A DNA stretch of 64,000 nt from Streptoverticillium olivoreticuli subsp. olivoreticuli (GCF_003391135.1 NZ_CP031455.1:5130001-5194000), one strand, 5' to 3'. Positions 27,322 to 36,294 are shown, numbered from the stretch's first letter. Numbers and translations are program-made. The notes: generated by a model not told the origin, from the sequence alone.

Positions 27322-28278
27322 TCACACACGCGCGTCGAGCAGTGCTCGCGCTATCTCCCACTGCACGGGCGAGAGCGCGATCACCTCGCCGTCCTCGGCG
27401 TCCTCTATGTCCCACAGGGCGTTCTGGAGCACCCGCCCGAGCGTCCAGCGCGCCGCGCGCCGCCGGTCCAGGCCGAGCACCTCGGTCATCAGGTCGAAGC
27501 GGCGCAGGATCGCCCGCTCCACGTCACCGGTCGCGGTGAGGTCGTCCCAGCGGTCGTGCAGGGCGGGCAGCAGCTCGAACCCCGGGTCGCCCACGAGCGG
27601 TTTGGGGTCGATGGCCAGCCAGGGCTCCCGCCCGGAACCGGGCAGCGGCGCCAGCACGTTCGCGTAGTGCAGGTCCCAGTGCAGCAGCCGCCCTTCGCCG
27701 GGCTCGGCGGCCACGTCCCGTACGGCGCCCGCGCAGTCGGCCAGCATCCTGCGGTCGGCGGCGTCGGGCAGGGACGGGAGGGCGGCGGGCACTTCGGCGA
27801 GCATCGCGCCCGCGATGTCGGTCAGCGTGCGCAGCCCGGCCGGCGGAGGCGTCTTCACCAGCCGGGCGAGCAACTCGGAGAGCGTACGGACGGCGTCCTC
27901 GGCGTCCGGCACGGACAGCAGCGAACGCCCGGCGTCCAGCCGCTCCAGCAGCATCGTGCCGGACTCGGCGTCGTGGTCGAGGAGGGCGACCGCGCCGTCG
28001 CCGCCCCACGCGCGCAGCGCGGCCGGTTCGTCGACGCTCTCGTCGGTCACCGGCTGGAGCTTGAGCGCGGCCGGAGTGCCGTCCGCGCGCCGCACGGGCA
28101 GGACGAGCGCGACCATGCCGTGCGAGGCGGGGCCGTCGAGCCGCAGCTCCCAGCGGCCCAGGAAGTCGGCCGCCAGGTCCGGCAGGGCGGCGACCCAGGC
28201 GCGGCCCACCTCCCCGTCGAAGGTGTCGTGGAAGCCCGCCAGTTCGGCGGGGACGGTGATCCGGGAAGGCACGTACAT
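27322..28278 (-). CDS. Aminoglycoside/hydroxyurea phosphotransferase-like kinase
   Basis: A 318-residue protein-kinase-fold phosphotransferase of the streptomycin 6-kinase/APH(6)-hydroxyurea class. The catalytic loop is HWDLHYANVL and the metal-binding aspartate is in LAIDPKPLVGDPGFEL. The N-lobe lysine is in AALKLQP. These enzymes phosphorylate aminoglycosides or small hydroxyl compounds; chromosomal Streptomyces copies rarely have a proven substrate, so resistance should not be assumed. It stands alone, convergent to the ABC operon. ATG 28278 is preceded by GGAGAG. Confidence 0.87.
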   Translation of the reverse strand: MYVPSRITVPAELAGFHDTFDGEVGRAWVAALPDLAADFLGRWELRLDGPASHGMVALVLPVRRADGTPAALKLQPVTDESVDEPAALRAWGGDGAVALLDHDAESGTMLLERLDAGRSLLSVPDAEDAVRTLSELLARLVKTPPPAGLRTLTDIAGAMLAEVPAALPSLPDAADRRMLADCAGAVRDVAAEPGEGRLLHWDLHYANVLAPLPGSGREPWLAIDPKPLVGDPGFELLPALHDRWDDLTATGDVERAILRRFDLMTEVLGLDRRRAARWTLGRVLQNALWDIEDAEDGEVIALSPVQWEIARALLDARV

Positions 28279-28339
28279 GGGTGGCGCTCTCCTCGTGACG
28301 GGTGGGAGGCCCCGGGGGCCTCCCTGTCATCCCAACGTC

Positions 28340-29638
28340 TCAGATCTTCCGATCGCGCCCGGCTCCCAGCCCGAGACCCAGCAGACCCGCGCACACCACG
28401 AGCAGCACCACGATCGGCACGGTCCAGCCGCCGGTGGCCTGGTGCACGGCGCCGAGGGCGAACGGGCCGACGGCCGCGAGCAGATAGCCCCAGGTCTGTG
28501 CCATGCCGGAGAGCCGGGCCGCCGTGTGCGCGTCACGGGTGCGCAGCACCATCATCGTCAGCGCGAGCCCCAGCGCGCCGCCCTGTCCCACGCCGAGCAG
28601 TGTCGCCCAGAGCCAGGCACCGCCGACCGGGGCCACGAGCAGCCCCGCGACGCCCGCCGCCATCAGCGTCACGACGCCGACCGCCAGCGACCGCTGGGAG
28701 CGCATCCGGCCCGCCAGCATCGGCACCACGAACGAACCGACCGCCTGCACCAGGGTGCTGAACGCGAAGACGAGACCGGCCTGCGCCTTGCTCATCCCGT
28801 GGTCGGTGAAGATCGTCGGCAGCCAGGCGATGACGACGTACGCCACGAGCGACTGCGAGCCCATGAAGAGGGTGATCTGCCAGGCCAGCGGGGTGCGGGT
28901 CAGCTTCGGCCCGTCCTCGGCGGTCCGGGGCGCCGCCGCGGCCCCCGGAGCGCCTGCCGCGGCCTCACGGGAGGCGCTGCGGGAGAGGACGACCTGCGGG
29001 GCCCACACGGCCGCCGCGACGGCCGCCAGCACCGCCCAGGAGGCGAGGGAGCCCTGCCAGCCGCCGAGCGCGTCCTCCAGCGGCACGGCACTGGCGGCGG
29101 AGACGGTGGCGCCGAGGATCATCGCGGTCGAGTAGAGCGCGGTCATGCCCGCCGCCCGCTCGGGGAAGTCCCGCTTGATCAGGCCGGGCATCAGGACGTT
29201 GAGCAGGGCTATCGCCGTGCCCACGAGCGCGCAGCCGACGAACAGCGCGACGACCGGCGGCGCGACGCGCAGCAGGATGCCCCCGCACAGCAGGACGAGC
29301 GCGCCGCAGAGCACCGCCTCCGTGCCCCACCGGCGGGCCAGTTTCGGCGCGAGGATCGAGCCGAGCCCCATGAAGACGAGCGGAATGGTGGTCACCAGAC
29401 TGCTCGCGGTCGCCGCCAGGTGGAAGTGGTCGCCGATCTCGCCGAGCAGTGGCGACACCCCGGCCAGCGCGGCCCGCATGTTGAGCGACGCCAGGACGAT
29501 GCCGAGCAGGACGAGCAGGGGATGGGCCCGCATCCGCCGGGCGGCGGCCGCGGGTGGCGCGAACTCCTGCGCGGCCACGGCTTCTTCCGTGACGGTCTCC
29601 GCGTCGATCAGCGGTGCTTGCGACCTCGTTTCCGACAT
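28340..29638 (-). CDS. CynX/NimT-family MFS transporter
   Basis: A 432-residue major facilitator with 12 predicted helices and a hydrophilic N-terminal tail of about 40 residues. The first helix LLVLLGIVLASLNMRAALAGVSPLL is typical of the CynX (cyanate) / NimT (2-nitroimidazole) subfamily. A 30-residue central loop is Ala/Gly/Pro rich. It is followed upstream, on the same strand, by a FadR-type regulator that probably controls it. The substrate is unknown; an anionic small molecule is suggested by the subfamily only. Confidence 0.9.
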   Translation of the reverse strand: MSETRSQAPLIDAETVTEEAVAAQEFAPPAAAARRMRAHPLLVLLGIVLASLNMRAALAGVSPLLGEIGDHFHLAATASSLVTTIPLVFMGLGSILAPKLARRWGTEAVLCGALVLLCGGILLRVAPPVVALFVGCALVGTAIALLNVLMPGLIKRDFPERAAGMTALYSTAMILGATVSAASAVPLEDALGGWQGSLASWAVLAAVAAAVWAPQVVLSRSASREAAAGAPGAAAAPRTAEDGPKLTRTPLAWQITLFMGSQSLVAYVVIAWLPTIFTDHGMSKAQAGLVFAFSTLVQAVGSFVVPMLAGRMRSQRSLAVGVVTLMAAGVAGLLVAPVGGAWLWATLLGVGQGGALGLALTMMVLRTRDAHTAARLSGMAQTWGYLLAAVGPFALGAVHQATGGWTVPIVVLLVVCAGLLGLGLGAGRDRKI

Positions 29639-29734
29639 GGGGGCCTTTCCGAAGGAGGTGCGGGGGCACGTGAGGGCGTACGGCCGGGCATGCGAGCGGG
29701 GGCGTGTGAGCGGGCCGTACGGGAGAAGCGGGGG

Positions 29735-30445
29735 TCAGTCCTCCGCGAGCAGCGACTCCACCGCCTGCTTCGGCCGTTCGAGCAACAGGCGGCAGGCGTG
29801 CGCCGCCGCGTCCGGGTCACCGGAGGCGATGGCGGCCATGAGGGCGTGGTGGTCGCCGTGGATGATGCGCGGCATCTCGCGGTCGCCCAGCGCGGTGACC
29901 AGCGCCTCGCGCACCGAGCTGCTGAACCAGGAGTACGTGGCGGTCAGCGCGCTGTTGTGCGCGGCCTCCACGACCGCCTTGTGGAAGGCGATGTCGTGGT
30001 CCGCGTAGAGCTCCAGATTGCCCGAGTCGGGCTGGCCCTCGGCGTCCTCGAAGGCCGTCTGCGCCTCCAGCGCGACCCGCATCCGCTCCAGGTCGGCGGG
30101 TTCGTGCCGCAGCGCCGCGAGCCGGGCGGCCTCCGCCTCCAGGGCGATGCGCAGCTCCAGCACGTCCCGCACGCCCGCGCGCTGCACGCCGCGCATGATC
30201 TCGGCGGGGTCGGCCATGGAGACGACGAAGGTGCCCTCGCCCTGGCGGGAGCGCAGCATCCCGGCGTGCACGAGGACGCGGACCGCCTCTCGGACGGTGT
30301 TCCGCCCGACCTGGAGCTGCTCGGCGAGCGCGTGCTCGGTCGGGATGCGCTCGCCGACCTTCCACTCCCCGGCGGCGACCTGCGCACGCAGCTGATCCAC
30401 GACGGTGTCCACCAGGGACTGCCGTCCCGCCGCACGCAGTGCCAT
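29735..30445 (-). CDS. FadR-subfamily GntR transcriptional regulator
   Basis: A 236-residue regulator: GntR winged helix at about residues 8-75 (IPTEHALAEQLQVGRNTVREAVRVLVHAGML) and an all-helical FCD ligand domain with the metal-binding pattern DHDIAFHKAVV, then HGDHHALMAAI, as in FadR/LldR-type proteins. Effectors in this group are often carboxylic acids. I chose the ATG at 30445, preceded by AGGAG; a further 14 codons are open upstream. Just upstream of and co-directional with the MFS gene, it is its likely regulator. Confidence 0.92.
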   Translation of the reverse strand: MALRAAGRQSLVDTVVDQLRAQVAAGEWKVGERIPTEHALAEQLQVGRNTVREAVRVLVHAGMLRSRQGEGTFVVSMADPAEIMRGVQRAGVRDVLELRIALEAEAARLAALRHEPADLERMRVALEAQTAFEDAEGQPDSGNLELYADHDIAFHKAVVEAAHNSALTATYSWFSSSVREALVTALGDREMPRIIHGDHHALMAAIASGDPDAAAHACRLLLERPKQAVESLLAED

Positions 30446-30542
30446 TCCGCTGCTCCTCTTGACGCTTTGACGCTCTCTCGGACTCACCCGGTTGCCCAGT
30501 CATCCTACAACTGCGCGCAAGGCCCACCCGGGCTACCGTCGA

Positions 30543-31301
30543 ATGATGGCCCACCGCCAGCCGTACGCCCTGATGTACAACCGGATCACCGCCTGGGTCC
30601 GCTCGGCCCCGGGCACCCACATCTGGCTGTTGATCATCGGCGTCACCAGCCTCGTGATCGCCGCCGCCAGCCGGGACCTGGAGATCTTCCTCCTGCACCG
30701 GAACAGCAGCAACATCCACGAGCTGAACAAGCATCCCCTGCAGTCGCTGCTGATCAGCGGCTTCTGGATCGAGAACCCCTCGTCGTTCCTGCTCTATGTC
30801 GCGCTCTTCGAGATCTTCCACGCCAACGTCGAACGCTGGATCGGCACCCTGCGCTGGCTCTTCACCGTCGCCGTCGCACACGTCGTGGCCACGCTCGTGA
30901 GCCAGGACGTCGTCCTGCTGTCGATCGAGCACCACTCGCTGCCGCGCTCGATGAAGCACGTTGTCGACATAGGCGTCTCGTACGGGCTCGCGGCGGCGGC
31001 CGGGATCCTCACCTACCGCGTGCCGCGGCCCTGGCGGTGGCTGTATCTGGCGGGCGCGGTGCTCTTCTTCGCGGTGCCGCTGGTGACCGGCGGGACATAC
31101 ACGGACGTCGGCCACGCGATCGCGCTGGCGATCGGGCTGGCGTGCGGGCCGCTGACGCGGGGCCGCCCGCCGTGGAACTTCTCCGCCGGCGTCGAGCACC
31201 TGCGGAGGGTCTGTGGGCCCCTCCGCGGGCGAAGAACCGGCGTCAGCCGAAGAGTCGCTCCAGCACCGTCGCGATGCCGTCGTCCTCGTTCGAGTCCGTG
31301 A
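30543..31301 (+). CDS. Rhomboid-like membrane protein
   Basis: A 252-residue protein with about six membrane helices. The GVSYG stretch (helix 4 serine motif GxSx) and a later DVGHAIALAIG histidine match the serine-histidine dyad of rhomboid-type intramembrane proteases, so it may be an active protease; in many rhomboid-like actinobacterial homologues activity is untested. The start is ATG 30543 (or 30546), with a TACCGT -10-like element immediately upstream that suggests a leaderless mRNA. Its last 60 bases overlap the end of the convergent HAD gene, so the C-terminal Arg/Ser/Pro-rich tail is doubtful as a functional part. Confidence 0.78.
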   Translation: MMAHRQPYALMYNRITAWVRSAPGTHIWLLIIGVTSLVIAAASRDLEIFLLHRNSSNIHELNKHPLQSLLISGFWIENPSSFLLYVALFEIFHANVERWIGTLRWLFTVAVAHVVATLVSQDVVLLSIEHHSLPRSMKHVVDIGVSYGLAAAAGILTYRVPRPWRWLYLAGAVLFFAVPLVTGGTYTDVGHAIALAIGLACGPLTRGRPPWNFSAGVEHLRRVCGPLRGRRTGVSRRVAPAPSRCRRPRSSP

Positions 31302-32046
31302 CCTCGTCGGCGACGGCCTTGAGCTCCGGGTGCGCGTTGGCCATCGCCACGCCGTGCGCCGCCCAGGCGAACATCGGCACGTCGTTCGGCATGTCGCCGA
31401 AGGCGATCGTGTCCGCCGCCTTCATGCCGAGGCGGCGGGCGGCCAGGGAGAGGCCGGTGGCCTTGCTCAGGCCCAGCGGCAGCAGTTCGACGATGCCGGC
31501 GCCCGCCATGGTCACGCCCACCAGGTCACCGGCGACCGCCCGCGCGATCCCGGCGAGGCCGTCGTCGTCCAGGTCGGGGTGCTGGAGGTAGAGCTTGTTC
31601 AGGGGCGCGGCCCACAGCTCGGAGGGGTCCGTGATCGGGACGGCCGGCAGCGGGCCCTCCTGGATGCGGTAGCCGGGGCCGATCAGGACCTCGCCGTCCA
31701 TGCCGTCGCGGCTGGCCGCGAGGTACAGCGGCCCGACCTCCGCCTCGATCTTGGCGAGCGCCAGCGCGGCGAGCTGCCGGTCGAGCGTCACCGACGTCAG
31801 CAGTCTGTGCTCACCGGCGTGGTAAACCTGCGCGCCCTGACCGCATACCGCGAGGCCCTGGTAGTCCAGGGAGTCGAGGATGTGCTTCGTCCACGGGACG
31901 GAGCGCCCGGTGACGATGATGTGCGAGGCGCCCGCCGCCGTCACCCGTTCGAGCGCGGCGCGGGTGCGCTCCGAGACGGTGTCGTCGGAGCGCAGCAGCG
32001 TGCCGTCGAGATCGGTGGCGATCAGGCGGTAGGGCAACTCGCTCAC
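31243..32046 (-). CDS. Cof-type HAD-superfamily phosphatase, coupled to serS
   Basis: A 267-residue HAD hydrolase with motif I IATDLDGTLLRSD, the threonine in IIVTGRS, the lysine in GLSKATGLS and motif IV FGDMPNDVPMF, with a C2-type cap. It begins at GTG 32046, whose TGA-containing overlap with the serS stop (GTGA) shows translational coupling. The pairing with serS is conserved in memory of Streptomyces genomes but its logic is unknown; a role in seryl or sugar-phosphate turnover would be speculation. It overlaps the convergent rhomboid-like gene by 59 bp at the 3' ends. Confidence 0.9.
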   Translation of the reverse strand: MSELPYRLIATDLDGTLLRSDDTVSERTRAALERVTAAGASHIIVTGRSVPWTKHILDSLDYQGLAVCGQGAQVYHAGEHRLLTSVTLDRQLAALALAKIEAEVGPLYLAASRDGMDGEVLIGPGYRIQEGPLPAVPITDPSELWAAPLNKLYLQHPDLDDDGLAGIARAVAGDLVGVTMAGAGIVELLPLGLSKATGLSLAARRLGMKAADTIAFGDMPNDVPMFAWAAHGVAMANAHPELKAVADEVTDSNEDDGIATVLERLFG

Positions 32047-33320
32047 TTGGTGACAGGCTCCAGGATCTCCCGGCCGCCCAGGTACGGGCGGAGCACCTCG
32101 GGCACGCGCACGGTGCCGTCGGCCTGCTGGTGGTTCTCCAGGAGGGCGACGATGGTGCGCGGTACGGCGCAGAGCGTGCCGTTGAGCGTCGCCAGCGGCT
32201 TGACGGTCTTGCCGTCGCGCAGGCGCACCGACAGGCGGCGCGCCTGGAACTCGTCGCAGTTGGAGGTCGAAGTCAGCTCGCGGTACTTCCCCTGGGTGGG
32301 GATCCACGCCTCGCAGTCGAACTTGCGCGACGCGGACGAGCCCAGGTCACCCGTGGCGACGTCGATCACCTGGTAGGGCAGCTCCAGGCTGTTCAGCCAC
32401 TGCTTCTCCCACTCCAGCAGGCGCGCGTGCTCCGCCTCGGAGTCCTCCGGCGCGACGTACGAGAACATCTCGACCTTGTCGAACTGGTGTACGCGGAAGA
32501 TGCCGCGGGTGTCCTTGCCGTACGTGCCGGCCTCGCGGCGGAAGCACGGCGAGAAGCCGGCGTAACGCAGGGGCAGCTGCGACGCGTCCAGGATCTCGTC
32601 CATGTGGTACGCCGCGAGCGGCACCTCGGAGGTGCCCACCAGATAGAAGTCGTCCTTCTCCAGGTGGTAGACGTCCTGCGCGGCCTGGCCGAGGAAGCCG
32701 GTGCCTTCCATGGCGCGCGGCTTGACCAGCGCGGGGGTGAGCATCGGGGTGAAGCCGGCCGCGGTGGCCTGCGCGATGGCGGCGTTGACGAGGGCGAGCT
32801 CCAGCAGCGCGCCGACACCCGTCAGGTAGTAGAAGCGCGAGCCGGACACCTTGGCGCCGCGCTCGACGTCGATGGCGCCGAGCGACTGGCCGAGCTCCAG
32901 GTGGTCCTTCGGCTCGAAGCCCTCGGCGGCGAAGTCGCGCGGGGTGCCGACGGTCTCCAGGACGACGAAGTCGTCCTCGCCGCCGCGCGGCACGTCCGGG
33001 TGGACGATGTTGCCGATCTGCAGCAGGAGGCGCTGCGCCTCGGCGGCGGCCTCGTCCTGCTCGGCGTCGGCCGCCTTGACGGCGGCGGAGAGTTCGCCGG
33101 CCTTCTTCAGCAGCTCGGTCTTCTCGTCACCGGAGGCCTTGGGGATGAGCTTGCCGAGCGACTTCTGCTCGGAGCGGAGTTCATCGAAGCGGACGCCGGA
33201 CGACCTGCGCCGTTCGTCGGCGGAGAGCAGCGCGTCGACGACGTCGACGTCCTCTCCACGGGCGCGCTGGGAGGCGCGCACACGGTCGGGGTCCTCACGA
33301 AGCAGGCGAAGGTCAATCAC
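32043..33320 (-). CDS. serS: Seryl-tRNA synthetase
   Basis: A 425-residue class II synthetase that charges tRNA-Ser. The N-terminal long antiparallel coiled coil (about residues 25-105) clamps the long variable arm of tRNA-Ser. Motif 2 lies in CFRREAGTYGKDTRGIFRVHQF and motif 3 in NGTLCAVPRTIVALLENHQQADG, together with GTSEVPLAAYH; length and motif order are normal, so it is the functional housekeeping enzyme. It is read with the HAD gene. No T-box leader is recognisable upstream; instead the gap holds the DnaA-box cluster. A tRNA-Ser gene lies 20 kb away at 53.9 kb. Confidence 0.97.
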   Translation of the reverse strand: MIDLRLLREDPDRVRASQRARGEDVDVVDALLSADERRRSSGVRFDELRSEQKSLGKLIPKASGDEKTELLKKAGELSAAVKAADAEQDEAAAEAQRLLLQIGNIVHPDVPRGGEDDFVVLETVGTPRDFAAEGFEPKDHLELGQSLGAIDVERGAKVSGSRFYYLTGVGALLELALVNAAIAQATAAGFTPMLTPALVKPRAMEGTGFLGQAAQDVYHLEKDDFYLVGTSEVPLAAYHMDEILDASQLPLRYAGFSPCFRREAGTYGKDTRGIFRVHQFDKVEMFSYVAPEDSEAEHARLLEWEKQWLNSLELPYQVIDVATGDLGSSASRKFDCEAWIPTQGKYRELTSTSNCDEFQARRLSVRLRDGKTVKPLATLNGTLCAVPRTIVALLENHQQADGTVRVPEVLRPYLGGREILEPVTK

Positions 33321-33409
33321 CCCACCAGGCTACCGTTGCGGGCGCGATCACTCGACGCGATATTCCTCTTCGTTGCGTTTTGCCCCATTTTGAGGAGAGT
33401 GGAAAGGGC

Positions 33410-33881
33410 TGTGAATAACCGGGCCCGAGGCCGGGTCGGGAAATTCCAGCGCTTTTGGCGAAAAGGGACATAGGGGCGGCCGGGTGGGGTGATCGGCCTT
33501 GTGGGAGGCGGGAGTTGGCGGAGATGTTGTCCACAGGAGCCGGATCCTCCGGTTTCTTTGTCCACAGGCTGTGCGTGAAATCTGTGGACGCTGGAATCGA
33601 ACGTTCCATCCGGGTCTGTCCTGAGCCATGGATTGCCCGGCCAAACCCCGCTTAGCCACTCATTCGGGTGGTATTCCCTCGCTCTAAAGAGTTGATTGCC
33701 CGGATTCGGCTGACGGGTGAGGGGTGTTGGGGCACGCAGGGTGGGGCTTGGCGCTGTGGATGACGGACCTGTGGTTAGAGCGATTTGTCGACGTCGACCC
33801 CTCCGGGGAAGGCTTTCGATGCCTCACTCTGTCGACTTATCCCCAGGTCGAGACGGATCCTGTGGATAACCATGTGGATCA
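33410..33881. other. Cluster of DnaA-box-like sequences between serS and pheA
   Basis: Within 472 bp I see two perfect TTGTCCACA on the plus strand (33527-33535, 33558-33566), one perfect TTATCCACA on the minus strand (33861-33869), and near matches: TTATTCACA (minus, 33410-33418), GCGTCCACA (minus, 33583-33591), TCATCCACA (minus, 33755-33763), TTATCCCCA (plus, 33837-33845) and TGATCCACA (minus, 33873-33881). TTGTCCACA is the preferred Streptomyces DnaA box. No gene occupies this stretch and it is less GC-rich than its surroundings. It may titrate or re-load DnaA, as described for box clusters near oriC in S. coelicolor. Confidence 0.75.
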
Positions 33882-33906
33882 TGACGAGGACGGTGGCTAG
33901 CCAAAA

Positions 33907-33962
33907 CCAGCCCGTCCGGCGTTTGAGGACGCTCCCCCAGACTCCGTCCGGGGGGACCCCCA
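33907..33962. repeat. Dispersed Streptomyces intergenic repeat, two blocks
   Basis: Block one, CCAGCCCGTCCGGCGTTTGAGGAC (33907-33930), and block two, starting CTCCCCCAGACTCCGTCCGG (33932-33962), recur near-identically in the gap at 50.1-50.2 kb; a degenerate copy of block one lies at 55.5 kb. Such elements are common in the 3' flanks of Streptomyces genes. Block two can fold back on itself through CCCCC/GGGGG. They lie after the pheA stop on that strand and may help termination or mRNA stability. Confidence 0.75.
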
Positions 33963-34020
33963 AGGGCGCTCCCGCCGCAGGCGGCAACGCACCCGCAGAC
34001 AAAAACGGAGCGCAACCCCC

Positions 34021-34953
34021 CTACGCGGCCCCCCCATCCGCACAGCGCGCCACCCACTCCGCCGCGGAAACAAACGCACTGTCCGACGTCCCGGGCCGCA
34101 GCGGCGACGCCGCGTCCGCGCCCGCCCGCGGGTACGAGCCCAGGAAACGCACCTTCGGGAACGTCCGCTTGAGGCCCATCAGCGCCTCGCCGACGCGGCG
34201 GTCGGTGATGTGGCCCTCGCAGTCCACCGAGAAGCAGTAGCGGCCCATGCCCTCGCCGGTCGGCCGCGATTCGATCCGCATCAGGTTCACCCCGCGCGCC
34301 GCGAACTCCTGCAACAGCTCCAGCAGCGCGCCCGGGTGGTCGTCGCCGAGCCAGACGACCAGCGACGTGCGGTCCGAGCCGGTGCGTGCCGAGGGCCGCG
34401 CGGGACGCCCGGCCAGCACGAAGCGGGTCTGCGCGTTCTGCGCGTCGTGGATGTCCTTGACCAGCGGCTCCAGCCCGTACGTCGCCGCCGCGAACTCGCC
34501 CGCGAACGCCGCGTCGTAGCGGCCCTCCTGCACCAGTCGCGCGCCGTCCGCGTTGGACGCGGAGGACTCCCACAGCGCGTCCGGCAGGTGTGCGGCCAGC
34601 CAGTTGCGCACCTGCGGCTGCGCCACGGGGTGGCCGGTCACGGTCTTGATGTCGGAGAGCTGGGTGCCGGGGCGCACGAGCAGCGCGAAGGCGATCCGGA
34701 GCAGCACCTCGCGGTAGATCATCAGCGGTGCGCCGGTGGCGAGTTCGTCGAGGGTCGCGGTGACGCCGCCCTCGACGGAGTTCTCGATCGGCACGAGCGC
34801 GGCCGCGGCCTCCCCGTTCCGTACGGCGTCGAGCGCGGCCGGCACGGAGACCATGGGCACGAGCTCGCGTGTGGCCGCCTCCGGCAGGGTGCGCAGGGCG
34901 GCCTCGGTGAAGGTGCCCTCGGGTCCGAGATAGGTGTAGCGGCTGGCCGGCAT
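34021..34953 (-). CDS. pheA: Prephenate dehydratase
   Basis: A 310-residue enzyme that decarboxylates and dehydrates prephenate to phenylpyruvate on the way to phenylalanine. The catalytic domain shows YLGPEGTFTE at the N-terminus and ENSVEGGV near residue 55, and the C-terminal ACT domain carries GALLELLQEFAARGVNLMRIESRP, which binds phenylalanine as feedback inhibitor. There is no chorismate mutase domain, as usual in actinobacteria. ATG 34953 is preferred over the adjacent upstream GTG because of GAGGAG spacing. It stands alone, followed by a repeat-rich gap. Confidence 0.95.
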   Translation of the reverse strand: MPASRYTYLGPEGTFTEAALRTLPEAATRELVPMVSVPAALDAVRNGEAAAALVPIENSVEGGVTATLDELATGAPLMIYREVLLRIAFALLVRPGTQLSDIKTVTGHPVAQPQVRNWLAAHLPDALWESSASNADGARLVQEGRYDAAFAGEFAAATYGLEPLVKDIHDAQNAQTRFVLAGRPARPSARTGSDRTSLVVWLGDDHPGALLELLQEFAARGVNLMRIESRPTGEGMGRYCFSVDCEGHITDRRVGEALMGLKRTFPKVRFLGSYPRAGADAASPLRPGTSDSAFVSAAEWVARCADGGAA

Positions 34954-35055
34954 CACGCGTTGCGCTCCTCGGGGTGGGTACGGGCGGGTCCCGCCACACT
35001 ACCCAGATCTCCTCGGGCGCCCCGCCGGGTGACGGGGGCGCCCGAGGAGCGCGGT

Positions 35056-36294
35056 TCACCCTTCCAGCAGCCGCTGTCCCACGTACTCGTCCTGCGCGCA
35101 GCCGCCCGGCACCGCGAAGAGGGCGCTCGACTCGTGGCGCAGGAAGCGGGAGAGGCCGTCGCCCCGGTCGAGCTTGCGCTGCACCGGGACGAAGCCCTTG
35201 CGCGGGTCCGCCTGCCAGGCGATGAAGAGCAGGCCCGCGTCCGGCGAGCCGTCGTCGAGGAAGCCGTCGTGGTACGAGAACGCCCGTCTGAGCATCGCCG
35301 CGCCCCGGTTGGACTCCGGTGCCGCGACGCGGATGTGCGCGTCCCCGGCGATGGCCAGCGAACCGTCCTCGCCGATCTTGTTGAGGTCGACCGGCGTCGT
35401 CTCGGTGCCGCCCGACAGCGGTGCCCCGTCCGACTTGCGCCGCCCGATCACCTTCTCCTGGCGCGCCGGCGACAGGTGGTCCCAGCTGTCGAGCAGCATG
35501 CGGATGCGCCGTACGACCGCGTAGGAACCGCCCGCCATCCAGTCGCCGGAGTCCTCCGGCACGAAGATCCGCGCGTCGAAGTCGGTGTCCGACGGCTTGG
35601 GGTTGTTCGTGCCGTCTATCTGGCCCATCAGATTGCGGCCGGTCATCGGCTTGCCGGTGGCGCCCGGCGTCCGGTTGAAGCCGTTCATCTGCCAGCGCGT
35701 GCGGGCGGTGTCCCCGGCCTGCTTCTGGATCAGCCGCAGCGCGTGGAAGGCGACGAGCGGGTCGTCGGCGCCGATCTGCACCCACAGGTCGCCGTCGCCG
35801 CGCTTGGCGTCGAGCGCGTCGGCGGTGAAGGCGGGCAGCGGTTCCAGCGCGGCGGGCCGCTTGTCCGCCAGCCCGGTCCGGTCGAAGAACGTACGGCCGA
35901 AGCCGAAGGTGACCGTCAGGGACGAGGGGCCCGCGTCGAGCGCGACGCCCGTGTCGTCGCCCTTCGGCGCGTTGCCCGCCGTCAGTTCGGCCGCCGTCGC
36001 GGACCAGCGCCGCAGCAGTGCCGCCGCGGCCTTGCGGTCGGCGCCGGGAACGAGGTCGAGGGCGAGCAGCTGACCGCACGCCTGCGCGGGGTCGGCGATG
36101 CCCGCCTGGTGTTTCCCGTGGAACGGCACGGTCTTGGTGCCGACCCCGGTGAGCGGGGCCGGTCTGTCCCGCGCGGCCTGGGTGGCGAACGCGCCGCCCG
36201 CGCCGCCCACGACGAGCCCGGCGGCACCCGCCGCACCGGCGGTGCCCAGGAGCCGGCGACGGCTCATTCCGTTCATCTCGGTCTGTTCAGTCAT
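35056..36294 (-). CDS. dtpA: Tat-exported DyP-type heme peroxidase, DtpA-like
   Basis: A 412-residue dye-decolorising peroxidase. The N-terminus has a twin-arginine signal (SRRRLLGTAGAAGAAGLVVGGAGGAF). The family GxxDG motif is GQIDGTNNP with the distal aspartate, and the proximal heme histidine is in DAHIRVAAPESNRG. In S. lividans the orthologue DtpA acts in the copper pathway that matures the extracellular radical copper oxidase GlxA. The gene is last in a copper operon (sco, PCuAC, copCD, dtpA), overlapping the copCD stop by one base (TGATG). All heme residues seem present. Confidence 0.93.
   Translation of the reverse strand: MTEQTEMNGMSRRRLLGTAGAAGAAGLVVGGAGGAFATQAARDRPAPLTGVGTKTVPFHGKHQAGIADPAQACGQLLALDLVPGADRKAAAALLRRWSATAAELTAGNAPKGDDTGVALDAGPSSLTVTFGFGRTFFDRTGLADKRPAALEPLPAFTADALDAKRGDGDLWVQIGADDPLVAFHALRLIQKQAGDTARTRWQMNGFNRTPGATGKPMTGRNLMGQIDGTNNPKPSDTDFDARIFVPEDSGDWMAGGSYAVVRRIRMLLDSWDHLSPARQEKVIGRRKSDGAPLSGGTETTPVDLNKIGEDGSLAIAGDAHIRVAAPESNRGAAMLRRAFSYHDGFLDDGSPDAGLLFIAWQADPRKGFVPVQRKLDRGDGLSRFLRHESSALFAVPGGCAQDEYVGQRLLEG

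Noticed and set aside
27322..28278. Calling the APH-like gene an antibiotic resistance gene
   Set aside because: Family motifs support a phosphotransferase but not a substrate; chromosomal Streptomyces homologues are often not resistance enzymes.
33321..34020. T-box or other riboswitch upstream of serS
   Set aside because: No T-box sequence or specifier-type stem is recognisable, and the gap is explained by DnaA-box-like sequences and dispersed repeats.
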